From assembly GCF_001905125.1 (NCBI RefSeq), contig NZ_LWLE01000021.1:1-61133 (forward strand): a stretch of 61,133 nt of DNA. The letters run 5' to 3'. Positions 1 to 8,662 of the stretch are shown here, in pieces. Each line of letters opens with the position of its first letter. The stretch's first letter is position 1. The notes below the pieces were generated by a model. The model was not told the DNA's origin. It did no database searches and saw only the letters and a program-made list of their open reading frames with translations. Both the position numbers and the translations under genes were made by a program. The DNA is from Streptomyces sp. TSRI0281. Its GTDB lineage: Bacteria; Actinomycetota; Actinomycetes; Streptomycetales; Streptomycetaceae.

Positions 1-3
1 GGG

Positions 4-33
4 AAAGCCCCGTACCGCAAGGTACGGGGCTTT
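4..33 (+). terminator. Intrinsic terminator of an upstream gene
   Basis: A 13-nt inverted repeat (AAAGCCCCGTACC, 4-16, and its complement at 21-33) with a GCAA loop is followed by a T run. It ends whatever gene lies to the left of the window and separates it from the phosphatidyltransferase gene. Confidence 0.85.
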
Positions 34-146
34 TCTGCGTTCACCGGCCTTTCGCCGGTGCTCGCGTACCCCTGTGCATCCGTCGGCGGTCGCTGAGGGT
101 AGGGTCAGGGGGCATCATTGGCACGTTCTTCACAGGAGGCCCCCGG

Positions 147-755
147 GTGGAGGTCCAGGAGACTCGGGTTCAGACGGACCGGGTCCTCACCATCCCCAAT
201 ATTCTCAGCATGGCTCGCCTGGTCGGCGTACCGCTCTTCCTGTGGCTGATTCTCCGCCCTGTGTTCGGTGGGCCAACCAGTGACGGCTGGGCCCTGTTGG
301 TGCTGATGCTCAGCGGCATCAGCGACTATCTCGACGGCAAGCTCGCGCGCCGGTGGAACCAGATCAGCAGCCTCGGGCGGCTCCTGGACCCGGCTGCTGA
401 CCGCCTCTACATCCTTTCGACTCTTGTCGGGCTCACCTGGCGGGAGATCCTTCCGCTTTGGCTCACGGCCGCACTTCTGGCCCGAGAGCTGATGTTGCTG
501 GTGATGGTGGGAATCCTGCGTCGCCATGGCTATCCGCCGCCGCAGGTGAACTTCCTCGGGAAAGCTGCAACGTTCAACCTGATGTACGCGTTCCCCTTGT
601 TGCTGCTCAGCGATGGAAGTGGTTGGCTGGCAACGCTGGCCGCCATTTTCGGATGGGCGTTCGCAGGATGGGGTACAACTCTCTATTGGTGGGCAGGGAT
701 CCTCTACGTGGTTCAGGTCCGCCGGCTCGTCAAGGCGGATGCAGTAGCCGATTGA
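147..755 (+). CDS. CDP-alcohol phosphatidyltransferase family protein
   Basis: This 202-aa integral membrane protein should condense a CDP-activated lipid with an alcohol to make a phospholipid. The family signature is complete at about residues 56-79: DG-x2-AR-x8-G-x3-D-x3-D, starting at DYLDG. Several hydrophobic segments surround it. The GTG start at 147 has AGGAGG 7 nt upstream. The length and the gene order (DUF881, small basic protein, garA) match mycobacterial pgsA2 rather than the main pgsA, so the alcohol substrate cannot be named. It is probably the first gene of the cell-envelope cluster that follows. Confidence 0.9.
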   Translation: MEVQETRVQTDRVLTIPNILSMARLVGVPLFLWLILRPVFGGPTSDGWALLVLMLSGISDYLDGKLARRWNQISSLGRLLDPAADRLYILSTLVGLTWREILPLWLTAALLARELMLLVMVGILRRHGYPPPQVNFLGKAATFNLMYAFPLLLLSDGSGWLATLAAIFGWAFAGWGTTLYWWAGILYVVQVRRLVKADAVAD

Positions 756-867
756 GCTCGTTGATGCGGTGTCGCGCAGTGTGGCCGGCCCGCGGTTGAT
801 GTCTTGGAACCTGCCCCGACGGGCACAGTCGGCTAGCCGTCGTCTCTTCTAGGAGGACGTTTCCGAC

Positions 868-3363
868 ATGAAGGCCGTCGTGATGGCTGGTGGAGAAGGC
901 ACTCGCCTTCGCCCCATGACCTCAAGCATGCCCAAGCCGCTATTGCCCGTGGCCAATCGGCCGATCATGGAGCATGTGCTGCGGCTGCTCAAGCGGCATG
1001 GGCTCAATGAGACAGTCGTAACCGTCCAGTTCCTCGCCTCTCTCGTCAAGAACTATTTCGGCGACGGCGAAGAACTCGGGATGGAGCTCACCTACGCCAA
1101 CGAGGAGAAGCCACTCGGCACCGCAGGGAGCGTGAAGAATGCCGAGGAAGCGCTCAAGGACGATACGTTCCTCGTCATTTCCGGTGACGCACTCACGGAC
1201 TTCGACCTGACCGACCTCATCGCCTTCCACAAAGCGAAGGGCGGGCTGGTCACGGTCTGTCTGACGAGGGTCCCCAATCCACTGGAATTCGGGATCACGA
1301 TCGTGGACGAGGACGGACAGGTCGAGCGTTTCCTGGAGAAGCCCACCTGGGGCCAGGTCTTCTCGGACACCGTCAATACGGGCATCTATGTCATGGAGCC
1401 CGAGGTATTCGACTACGTCCAGGCCGACACCTCCGTGGACTGGTCGGGTGATGTCTTCCCCCAGCTCATGAAGGAAGGCAAGCCGATCTACGGCTATATC
1501 GCCGAGGGCTACTGGGAAGACGTGGGCACCCACGAGAGCTATGTGAAGGCCCAGGCCGATGTGCTGGAGCGCAAGGTCGACGTCGAAATCGACGGCTTCG
1601 AGATCTCGCCCGGCGTATGGGTCGCCGAGGGCGCGGAGGTCCACCCGGACGCCGTGCTGCGCGGGCCGCTCTACATCGGTGACTACGCCAAGATCGAGGC
1701 GGATGTCGAAATCCGCGAGCACACGGTCATCGGGTCGAACGTCGTCGTGAAGACGGGGGCGTTCCTGCACAGGGCGGTGGTGCACGACAACGTGTACATC
1801 GGCCAGCACAGCAACCTGCGAGGCTGTGTGATCGGAAAGAACACCGACATCATGCGGGCGGCCCGCATCGAGGACGGCGCCGTCATCGGCGACGAGTGTC
1901 TGGTCGGTGAGGAATCGATCATTCAGGGCAATGTGCGGGTGTACCCGTTCAAGACCATCGAAGCCGGCGCCTTCGTCAATACCTCGGTGATCTGGGAGTC
2001 CCGCGGGCAGGCGCATCTGTTCGGCGCCCGTGGCGTCTCCGGAATCCTGAACGTCGAGATCACCCCCGAACTGGCGGTGCGGCTGGCAGGTGCCTATGCC
2101 ACGACGCTGAAGAAGGGCTCGACGGTCACGACGGCGCGTGACCACTCGCGTGGTGCCCGTGCGCTGAAACGGGCGGTCATCTCCGCTCTCCAGGCCAGTG
2201 CCATCGACGTCAGGGACCTGGAGAACGTGCCGTTGCCCGTGGCCCGCCAGCAGACAGCACGGGGCAGCGCGGGCGGCATCATGATTCGTACGTCCCCCGG
2301 AGTGCCCGACTCGGTGGACATCATGTTCTTCGACGAACGGGGCGCCGATCTCTCCCAGGCGCGACAGCGCAAGCTGGACCGGGTCTATGCCCGCCAGGAA
2401 TACCGCAGGGCCTTCCCCGGTGAGATCGGGGACCTGTACTTCCCGTCCAGTGTCTTCGACTCGTACACCGGTTCCCTGCTCCGTAACGTCGACACCACCG
2501 GTATCGCCGAGGCGGCGCTCAAGGTCGTCGTCGATGCCTCCAACGGCAGTGCGGGGCTCGTTCTGCCCAGCCTGCTCGGGCGGCTCGGTGTGGACGCGCT
2601 GACCATCAACCCGGGGCTCGACGAGTCGCGTCCCACCGAGTCGGCCGAGACCCGGCGGGCCGGGCTCGTGCGGCTCGGCGAGATCGTGTCCTCGGCGCGG
2701 GCCGCGTTCGGGGTGCGGTTCGACCCCGTGGGCGAGCGTCTGTCGCTGGTCGACGAGCGCGGCCGGATCATCGAGGACGACCGGGCTCTGCTCGTGATGC
2801 TCGATCTGGTGGCCGCCGAGCGGCGCAGCGGGCGGGTGGCCCTGCCCGTGACGACCACACGCGTCGCCGAGCAGGTGGCGGCGTACCACGGCACACAGGT
2901 GGAGTGGACGACCACCTCACCCGACGACCTGACCAGGGTGGGCCGCGAGGAGACCACCATCTTCGGAGGAGACGGTCGCGGCGGCTTCATCGTTCCCGAA
3001 TTCAGCAGTGTTTTCGACGGCGCCGCCGCTTTCGTGCGGCTGATCGGACTCGTCGCGCGTACGCAGCTCACGCTCAGCCAGATCGATGCCCGCATTCCGC
3101 GCGCCCATGTGCTGCGGCGCGACCTGGCGACGCCCTGGGCGGTCAAGGGGCTCGTCATGCGGCGTGTGGTCGAGGCCGCGGGGGACCGCAGCGTGGACAC
3201 CACGGACGGGGTCCGGGTGGTCGAGGCGGACGGACGGTGGGTGATGGTGCTGCCCGACCGGGCGGAGGCCGTCACGCATCTGTGGGCCGAAGGGCCCGAC
3301 GACGCCTCGGCGCAGGCCCTGCTCGACGAGTGGTCGGCGATCGTGGACAGCGCGGGCAACTGA
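868..3363 (+). CDS. Mannose-1-phosphate guanylyltransferase / phosphomannomutase-like fusion
   Basis: This 831-aa protein has an N-terminal nucleotidyltransferase domain (about 1-235). Its signature is GGEGTRLRPMT followed by PKP, so it should activate a sugar-1-phosphate with NTP (GDP-mannose type). Left-handed beta-helix hexapeptide repeats follow (about 250-370). The C-terminal half (about 385-831) has the phosphomannomutase fold, but its metal loop is damaged: the usual DGDxDR reads DPVGER near residue 619, and the phosphoserine motif TASHNP is not recognisable. The second domain is therefore more likely structural or regulatory than a mutase (inference). AGGAGG lies 11 nt before the ATG. 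The product probably feeds mannosylation or cell-wall glycan synthesis. Confidence 0.85.
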   Translation: MKAVVMAGGEGTRLRPMTSSMPKPLLPVANRPIMEHVLRLLKRHGLNETVVTVQFLASLVKNYFGDGEELGMELTYANEEKPLGTAGSVKNAEEALKDDTFLVISGDALTDFDLTDLIAFHKAKGGLVTVCLTRVPNPLEFGITIVDEDGQVERFLEKPTWGQVFSDTVNTGIYVMEPEVFDYVQADTSVDWSGDVFPQLMKEGKPIYGYIAEGYWEDVGTHESYVKAQADVLERKVDVEIDGFEISPGVWVAEGAEVHPDAVLRGPLYIGDYAKIEADVEIREHTVIGSNVVVKTGAFLHRAVVHDNVYIGQHSNLRGCVIGKNTDIMRAARIEDGAVIGDECLVGEESIIQGNVRVYPFKTIEAGAFVNTSVIWESRGQAHLFGARGVSGILNVEITPELAVRLAGAYATTLKKGSTVTTARDHSRGARALKRAVISALQASAIDVRDLENVPLPVARQQTARGSAGGIMIRTSPGVPDSVDIMFFDERGADLSQARQRKLDRVYARQEYRRAFPGEIGDLYFPSSVFDSYTGSLLRNVDTTGIAEAALKVVVDASNGSAGLVLPSLLGRLGVDALTINPGLDESRPTESAETRRAGLVRLGEIVSSARAAFGVRFDPVGERLSLVDERGRIIEDDRALLVMLDLVAAERRSGRVALPVTTTRVAEQVAAYHGTQVEWTTTSPDDLTRVGREETTIFGGDGRGGFIVPEFSSVFDGAAAFVRLIGLVARTQLTLSQIDARIPRAHVLRRDLATPWAVKGLVMRRVVEAAGDRSVDTTDGVRVVEADGRWVMVLPDRAEAVTHLWAEGPDDASAQALLDEWSAIVDSAGN

Positions 3364-3451
3364 TGTGAGGGCGGTGCACCGGGAGTTGTCGTGCCACGGC
3401 TCCCGGTGTACCGGTGGGGCCATTCGGCGGTAGCCGTAGTGACGTGCGACG

Positions 3452-4381
3452 ATGTGCGGCATGTCGCAGCAGCCCCCCGATCGGAGCACCGTCCCGCCAC
3501 CCGCACGCCCCGACGCTTCCATGTCGCTGCTGACCAATGTGATGGACCACAGTCTCGACGACGGGTACGCCGAGGCGACGGCCCGTCGCAAGGCCGACGG
3601 GAGCGCGGGGCTGCCCCGCACGCTCAAGTCGAAACTGGGTCTGGCGGCCGGACTGGTGGTGGCGGCTCTGGTGGTCACCCTCGGTGCCGCCGAGGCGAGG
3701 GTGTCGGCGCCGGTCGTGGCCAAGGAGCGCGAAGAGCTCATCGACCGCATCGACGCGGAGACCAGCGCGGCGGACACGCTGGAGTCGGACGTCGAGGAAC
3801 TGCGCGCCGATGTGGGCGAGCGGCAGCGCAAGGCGCTCGAACAGCACGGCGGGGACCAGGGCCAGCTCGTGGCGCTGCTGTCCGGTGCCACCCCGGTCGA
3901 GGGGCCCGGTGTGAAGCTCGTCGTCGACGACGCCAAGGACACCGACCAGGGCGGTGGCGGGCCGCGTGAGTCGACCGGCTTCGCCGACACCGGGCGGGTG
4001 CGCGACCGGGACATGCAACGCGTCGTCAACGGCCTCTGGGAGTCGGGCGCGGAGGCCATCGCCATCAACGGCCAGCGACTGACAGCACTGTCGGCGATCC
4101 GCGCGGCGGGCGACGCCATACTGGTCGACAACAGACCGCTCGTGCCGCCGTACACGGTGCTCGCGGTGGGGGACGGCAAGAAGCTCAGCGCCGCGTTCCA
4201 GGACAGCGCCGACGGTCAGTATCTGCACGCGTTGCAGGAGAGCTTCGATATCCGTACCAGCATTTCCAGTCAGGGGAAGGTGCGGCTTCCGGCTGCGCCG
4301 AGCCTGATCGTCCGTACAGCAGAGCCGAAGTCCGCCGGCACCGGCAGTGGCGCGGCAGACACAGGGAAGGGCACATCGTGA
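3452..4381 (+). CDS. DUF881 membrane protein (first of two)
   Basis: This protein of about 309 aa has one transmembrane segment (about 55-78), then a coiled-coil-like acidic stretch and a DUF881 domain. The start is uncertain: ATG 3452 and ATG 3461 are both possible, and neither has a good ribosome site. Its stop overlaps the GTG of the next gene (GTGA), which implies translational coupling. In actinobacteria DUF881 proteins flank the small basic protein gene near pgsA2 and garA. They are membrane-anchored proteins suspected of acting in division or envelope processes, and no biochemical role can be read from the sequence. Confidence 0.85.
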   Translation: MCGMSQQPPDRSTVPPPARPDASMSLLTNVMDHSLDDGYAEATARRKADGSAGLPRTLKSKLGLAAGLVVAALVVTLGAAEARVSAPVVAKEREELIDRIDAETSAADTLESDVEELRADVGERQRKALEQHGGDQGQLVALLSGATPVEGPGVKLVVDDAKDTDQGGGGPRESTGFADTGRVRDRDMQRVVNGLWESGAEAIAINGQRLTALSAIRAAGDAILVDNRPLVPPYTVLAVGDGKKLSAAFQDSADGQYLHALQESFDIRTSISSQGKVRLPAAPSLIVRTAEPKSAGTGSGAADTGKGTS

Positions 4382-4710
4382 TCGCCGTACTGGGCCTCGT
4401 GGTGGGAGTCGTGGTCGGACTGTTGGTCCGGCCCGAGGTGCCGGCGGTGGTCGAGCCCTATCTGCCGATCGCCGTGGTGGCCGCGCTCGACGCCGTATTC
4501 GGGGGGCTGCGGGCCATGCTCGACGGCATCTTCGTCGACAAGGTCTTCGTGGTGTCGTTCCTGTCCAACGTCGTGGTGGCCGCGCTGATCGTGTTCCTCG
4601 GCGACAAACTGGGTGTCGGTGCCCAGCTCTCCACCGGTGTGGTGGTGGTGCTCGGCATCCGGATCTTCTCCAACGCCGCCGCCATCCGCCGGCACGTCTT
4701 CCGGGCTTGA
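4378..4710 (+). CDS. Small basic protein (DUF1290 family)
   Basis: This 110-aa membrane protein has three to four hydrophobic segments and the family's glycine/valine-rich pattern. The GTG start overlaps the stop of the upstream DUF881 gene by 4 nt, and the next DUF881 gene starts 6 nt after its stop, so the three genes form one tight operon. The family is known as sbp in firmicutes and actinobacteria, and its molecular function is unsettled. The DUF881-sbp-DUF881 sandwich suggests the products form one membrane complex (inference). Confidence 0.88.
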   Translation: MIAVLGLVVGVVVGLLVRPEVPAVVEPYLPIAVVAALDAVFGGLRAMLDGIFVDKVFVVSFLSNVVVAALIVFLGDKLGVGAQLSTGVVVVLGIRIFSNAAAIRRHVFRA

Positions 4711-4715
4711 GGCCG

Positions 4716-5516
4716 ATGAGTAACGAAGAATCCCCCCGCAACGAGGAGCGCACCGGCGACGAGCCGGTCGACGCACCCGCGCCCGCACGCCAGGAGATCT
4801 CCGGACGCCAGCGGCTGCTGGCCGGTCTGTGGCCGCCCCGGGTGAGCCGTGCTCAACTCATCGTGGCGCTCCTGTTGTTCGTCCTCGGTCTGGGGCTGGC
4901 CATCCAGGTCCGGTCCAACAGCGACAACAGCGCCCTGCGTGGCGCGCGGCAGGAGGACCTGGTCCGGATCCTGGACGAGGTCGACGACCGGACGCAGCGT
5001 CTGGAGGACGAGAAGCAGCGTCTGGACGATCAGCGTACGGAGCTGGAGAACAGCTCCGACCAGGCCGAGGAGGCCCGGAAGCAGACGCTGGAAAAGGAGC
5101 GGCAGCTCGGTATCCTCGCCGGTACTGTGGCCGCGCACGGCCCCGGCATCACGTTGACGATCAACGATCCCGGTAGTGCTGTCGCGGCCGACATGCTGCT
5201 CGACGCCATCCAGGAGCTTCGTGCGGCCGGTGCCGAGGCGATCGAGGTCAACGGCGTGCGCGTGGTGGCCAATACGTACTTCGCCGGGGACGGCGGTGAC
5301 ATCCAGGTCGACGGGAAGAAGATCGAAGCACCTTATGAGTTCAAGGTGATCGGTAAGCCGCAGGATCTGGAGCCGGCGCTCAACATTCCCGGCGGTGTGG
5401 TCCAGACGCTGGAGAAGGAGCAGGCCACCGCTGTTGTCGAGCGGTCGGAAGACATCGTCGTGGACGCCTTGCGACCGGCGAAGCAGCCTGACTACGCTCG
5501 GTCGTCGTCGCAGTGA
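4716..5516 (+). CDS. DUF881 membrane protein (second of two)
   Basis: This 266-aa protein has an acidic N-terminal cytoplasmic tail, one transmembrane segment near 45-65, a charged heptad-rich coiled coil (about 75-125) and a C-terminal DUF881 domain. The ATG at 4716 is 6 nt after the small basic protein stop. A longer frame is open upstream, but it would run through the preceding gene. It is paralogous to the 3452-4381 product, and the same pairing occurs in mycobacteria. Confidence 0.87.
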   Translation: MSNEESPRNEERTGDEPVDAPAPARQEISGRQRLLAGLWPPRVSRAQLIVALLLFVLGLGLAIQVRSNSDNSALRGARQEDLVRILDEVDDRTQRLEDEKQRLDDQRTELENSSDQAEEARKQTLEKERQLGILAGTVAAHGPGITLTINDPGSAVAADMLLDAIQELRAAGAEAIEVNGVRVVANTYFAGDGGDIQVDGKKIEAPYEFKVIGKPQDLEPALNIPGGVVQTLEKEQATAVVERSEDIVVDALRPAKQPDYARSSSQ

Positions 5517-5706
5517 GCCACCGGCGCATGGGGGCGGAAGGACACGGGCAGGAGGTTGCGGGGGGTCGGCGCTACGGATTGGTGGCGCGTGGTGGAAACT
5601 GTCGGGTGGATACGGACGTTGTGAAGATGTCCGGGTCGGCAGGTGTGTTCATTCAGGGTTCGTCCTGCCCCACGGGCGGGTCTATGTCGGTCAAGGGGAA
5701 TCGCCC

Positions 5707-6465
5707 GTGAAGTTTTTTGCGAAGTTGTTCGGAAAGAGTGCCCGCGAGGACAGCAACAGCGCTGCCCGCCACCGTGCTCCGCGCCAAGGCCAGGGCGAGG
5801 AGCAGGGCGGGGAGCGTCCGCTCTTCCGCGATGAAGTATCCGGTTCCGCCGGTGACGTCCCGGGTGCGCCCGGCGTGCCGTCCGGTGACCCCGCCGGTGC
5901 CGGACGCATAGGTTCCGGCGCACCGTCGGGCTCGTCCGCGCCGGTCTGTACGAGGTGTGGGCACCGTAACGCGGAGGCCAGCCGTTTCTGCTCCAACTGC
6001 GGTGCGCCGCTGCGGGGCGGTATCCCCGAGCGTGCCTCGGAGACGACGTCGACGATCTCGATCTCCGGTCTTGAGGCGTACGAGGCGGAGGCGACGGGCC
6101 AGACCGCCCTGCCTTCCCTTTCGCCGGAGGCTCAGGCGGCCGTCGACGCCCTGCCGGGCGGTTCCGCGCTGCTGGTGGTGCGCCGCGGCCCGAACTCCGG
6201 CAGCCGCTTCCTGCTGGACGGGGATCTGACCACGGCCGGCCGGCACCCGCAGAGCGACATCTTCCTCGACGATGTGACCGTGTCGCGGCGTCATGTGGAG
6301 TTCCGCAGGAACCCGGACGGTAGTTTCACCGTGAGTGATGTCGGCAGCCTCAACGGCACCTATGTCAACCGTGAGCGCATCGATTCCGTCGCGCTGTCCA
6401 ATGGCGACGAAGTCCAGATCGGTAAGTACCGGCTGGTCTTCTACCCGAGCCAGCGGGGCGTGTGA
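5707..6465 (+). CDS. garA: FHA-domain signalling protein (GarA/OdhI type) with zinc ribbon
   Basis: This 252-aa protein starts at GTG 5707, after AGGGGA. A basic tail and low-complexity linker lead to a zinc ribbon near residues 80-100 (CTRCGH...CSNCG). A Ser/Thr-rich segment around TTSTIS follows; this is the expected PknB/PknG phosphorylation stretch. The C-terminal FHA domain (about 155-245) shows GR, SRRH and NGT motifs. GarA/OdhI proteins inhibit 2-oxoglutarate dehydrogenase and stimulate glutamate synthesis until they are phosphorylated. The extra N-terminal zinc ribbon makes this protein longer than the roughly 160-aa mycobacterial GarA. Confidence 0.88.
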   Translation: MKFFAKLFGKSAREDSNSAARHRAPRQGQGEEQGGERPLFRDEVSGSAGDVPGAPGVPSGDPAGAGRIGSGAPSGSSAPVCTRCGHRNAEASRFCSNCGAPLRGGIPERASETTSTISISGLEAYEAEATGQTALPSLSPEAQAAVDALPGGSALLVVRRGPNSGSRFLLDGDLTTAGRHPQSDIFLDDVTVSRRHVEFRRNPDGSFTVSDVGSLNGTYVNRERIDSVALSNGDEVQIGKYRLVFYPSQRGV

Positions 6466-6506
6466 CCCTTCCCCCACTCCGTCCGGGGGGACCCCCAGGA
6501 AGGCCC

Positions 6507-7250
6507 ATGCTGCGAACACCGACAGGCGGTGCCGGTCACGGCACCGCCACCGCGGACGCCCGCTCGATGAGCATCGGTACGGTGCTTCTCCAGCTGCGCG
6601 ACGAGTTTCCCGAAGTCACCATCTCCAAGATCCGATTTCTGGAAGCCGAGGGGCTCATCGAGCCGCAGCGGACGCCTTCCGGGTACCGGAAGTTCAGCCC
6701 CGGCGATATCGAGCGGCTCGCGCAGGTGCTCCGGATGCAGCGGGACCACTATCTTCCGCTGAAGGTCATCCGGGGGCATCTCGAAGCCCTGGCCAGGGGG
6801 GAGCAGCCCGCGCTGCCCACCCCGGGCGGCCAGCGGGATCTCACCGAGGGCCTGTGGGACTCCGGCCTCGGTACGCCGACCGCCGTGCGGATCGGGCGCG
6901 CCGAGCTGCTCGCGGCGGCCGAGGTCGGCGAGGAGCAGCTCGACGAGTGGGAGTCGTACGGGCTGATCGTGCCGATGCCGGAGGGCGGCTACGACGCCGA
7001 GGCGGTCACCGTGGCGAGACTTGTGGCGGATCTGGGGCGATTCGGCCTGGAACCTCGTCATCTGCGGGCCATGAGGGCGTCGGCCGACCGTGAGGCCGGA
7101 CTGATCGAACAGGTGGTCGCGCCCTTGCGCCGGCACCGGAATCCGCAGACCAGAGCCCATGCGGAGGCCACCGCTACGGAGCTCGCGGAGCTCTCCGTGA
7201 GGCTGCACGCAGCCCTGGTGCAGACGGCTCTGCAGGTCCGGCTCCACTGA
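6507..7250 (+). CDS. ftsR: MerR-family regulator FtsR
   Basis: This 247-aa protein has an N-terminal winged helix (about 18-85, with the SKIRFLEAEGLI pattern) and a C-terminal helical region. It lies directly downstream of garA, as Rv1828 does in mycobacteria; the corynebacterial counterpart FtsR activates ftsZ. The ATG at 6507 follows CAGGAAGG. An in-frame GTG at 6462 overlaps the garA stop and is a less likely start. It lacks the metal-binding cysteines of classical MerR proteins, which fits an effector-independent regulator. It is probably cotranscribed with garA. Confidence 0.85.
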   Translation: MLRTPTGGAGHGTATADARSMSIGTVLLQLRDEFPEVTISKIRFLEAEGLIEPQRTPSGYRKFSPGDIERLAQVLRMQRDHYLPLKVIRGHLEALARGEQPALPTPGGQRDLTEGLWDSGLGTPTAVRIGRAELLAAAEVGEEQLDEWESYGLIVPMPEGGYDAEAVTVARLVADLGRFGLEPRHLRAMRASADREAGLIEQVVAPLRRHRNPQTRAHAEATATELAELSVRLHAALVQTALQVRLH

Positions 7251-7303
7251 CCATGGAGGAGCCCGACTACCCAAACATGGCGGGCACGTCCTAGGGTTGC
7301 TGT

Positions 7304-7777
7304 GTGAACGAGCTTGACGTTGTCGGTGTCCGGGTGGAAATGCCCTCCAACCAACCGATCGTTCTCCTGCGTGAAGTGGGAGGCGACCGGTACCTCCCCA
7401 TTTGGATCGGTCCTGGGGAGGCGACCGCGATCGCCTTCGCTCAGCAGGGAATGGCTCCGGCCAGGCCGCTGACCCATGATCTTTTCAAGGATGTGCTTGA
7501 GGCCGTCGGCCAGGAGCTCACCGAGGTCCGCATCACGGACCTCCGCGAAGGCGTCTTCTACGCGGAGCTGGTCTTCGCCAGCGGGGTCGAGGTGAGCGCC
7601 CGGCCGTCCGACGCCATAGCGCTCGCCCTGCGGACCGGAACGCCGATCTACGGCAGTGACGGTGTGCTGGACGACGCGGGGATCGCCATCCCCGACGAGC
7701 AGGAGGACGAGGTGGAGAAGTTCCGCGAATTCCTCGACCAGATCTCGCCGGAGGACTTCGGTACCAACAGTCAGTGA
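7304..7777 (+). CDS. Bifunctional nuclease family protein (DUF151/BFN)
   Basis: This 157-aa cytosolic protein contains a complete DUF151 domain (about 10-130) with the RPSDAIALAL motif near the end, followed by an acidic tail. The homologous plant protein was described as a bifunctional nuclease, and the bacterial role is unproven. The GTG start has no ribosome site. TAGGGT 7 nt upstream resembles a -10 box, so the message may be leaderless. It sits between two merR genes, as Rv1829 does in mycobacteria. Confidence 0.87.
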   Translation: MNELDVVGVRVEMPSNQPIVLLREVGGDRYLPIWIGPGEATAIAFAQQGMAPARPLTHDLFKDVLEAVGQELTEVRITDLREGVFYAELVFASGVEVSARPSDAIALALRTGTPIYGSDGVLDDAGIAIPDEQEDEVEKFREFLDQISPEDFGTNSQ

Positions 7778-7859
7778 CCGTCCCGCAGGGGTGTCGTCAG
7801 CGCATCCGACAAGCCTTTCCCGGTAGCGAGACACGGGAAACCACCCTCAGGGTGATTAT

Positions 7860-7915
7860 CACTCGGCGTGCCGAGTGTGGCGATCGTTGACGCACCCCAA
7901 GTGACTGCCTACCTT
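7860..7915 (+). promoter_or_regulatory. Promoter and inverted repeat of the second merR gene
   Basis: TTGACG (7887-7892) and TACCTT (7910-7915) are separated by exactly 17 nt, a good housekeeping promoter whose start site would be near 7922. Just upstream lies a perfect inverted repeat, CACTCGGC-GT-GCCGAGTG (7860-7877), a plausible site for autoregulation or for FtsR. The promoter position argues that translation starts at GTG 7946 and not at GTG 7868. Confidence 0.6.
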
Positions 7916-7945
7916 CGAGTGGGCAGGTCAAGGACGGAGGTCGGC

Positions 7946-8563
<618 letters not shown>

Positions 8564-8593
8564 GCGGCTGACCGGACCGGCGGCAGCGGCCAG

Positions 8594-8629
8594 GACCGCC
8601 CGGCACCCCGCACGGGGTGCCGGGCGGTC
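8594..8629 (+). terminator. Hairpin after the second merR gene
   Basis: A 17-bp perfect inverted repeat begins GACCGCCCGG at 8594, and its other arm ends at 8629 with almost no loop. It has no T run, as is common in Streptomyces. It isolates merR from dinB. Confidence 0.7.
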
Positions 8630-8662
8630 GCGTTGTCAGTGGCGTAGGGCAGCATCGGTGAG

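Noticed and set aside
940..2889. Long antisense frame across the nucleotidyltransferase fusion gene
   Set aside because: Shadow of the sense gene with no domain and no ribosome site.
4347..4715. Upstream extension of the second DUF881 gene
   Set aside because: The extension lies wholly inside the small basic protein gene. ATG 4716 matches the family start.
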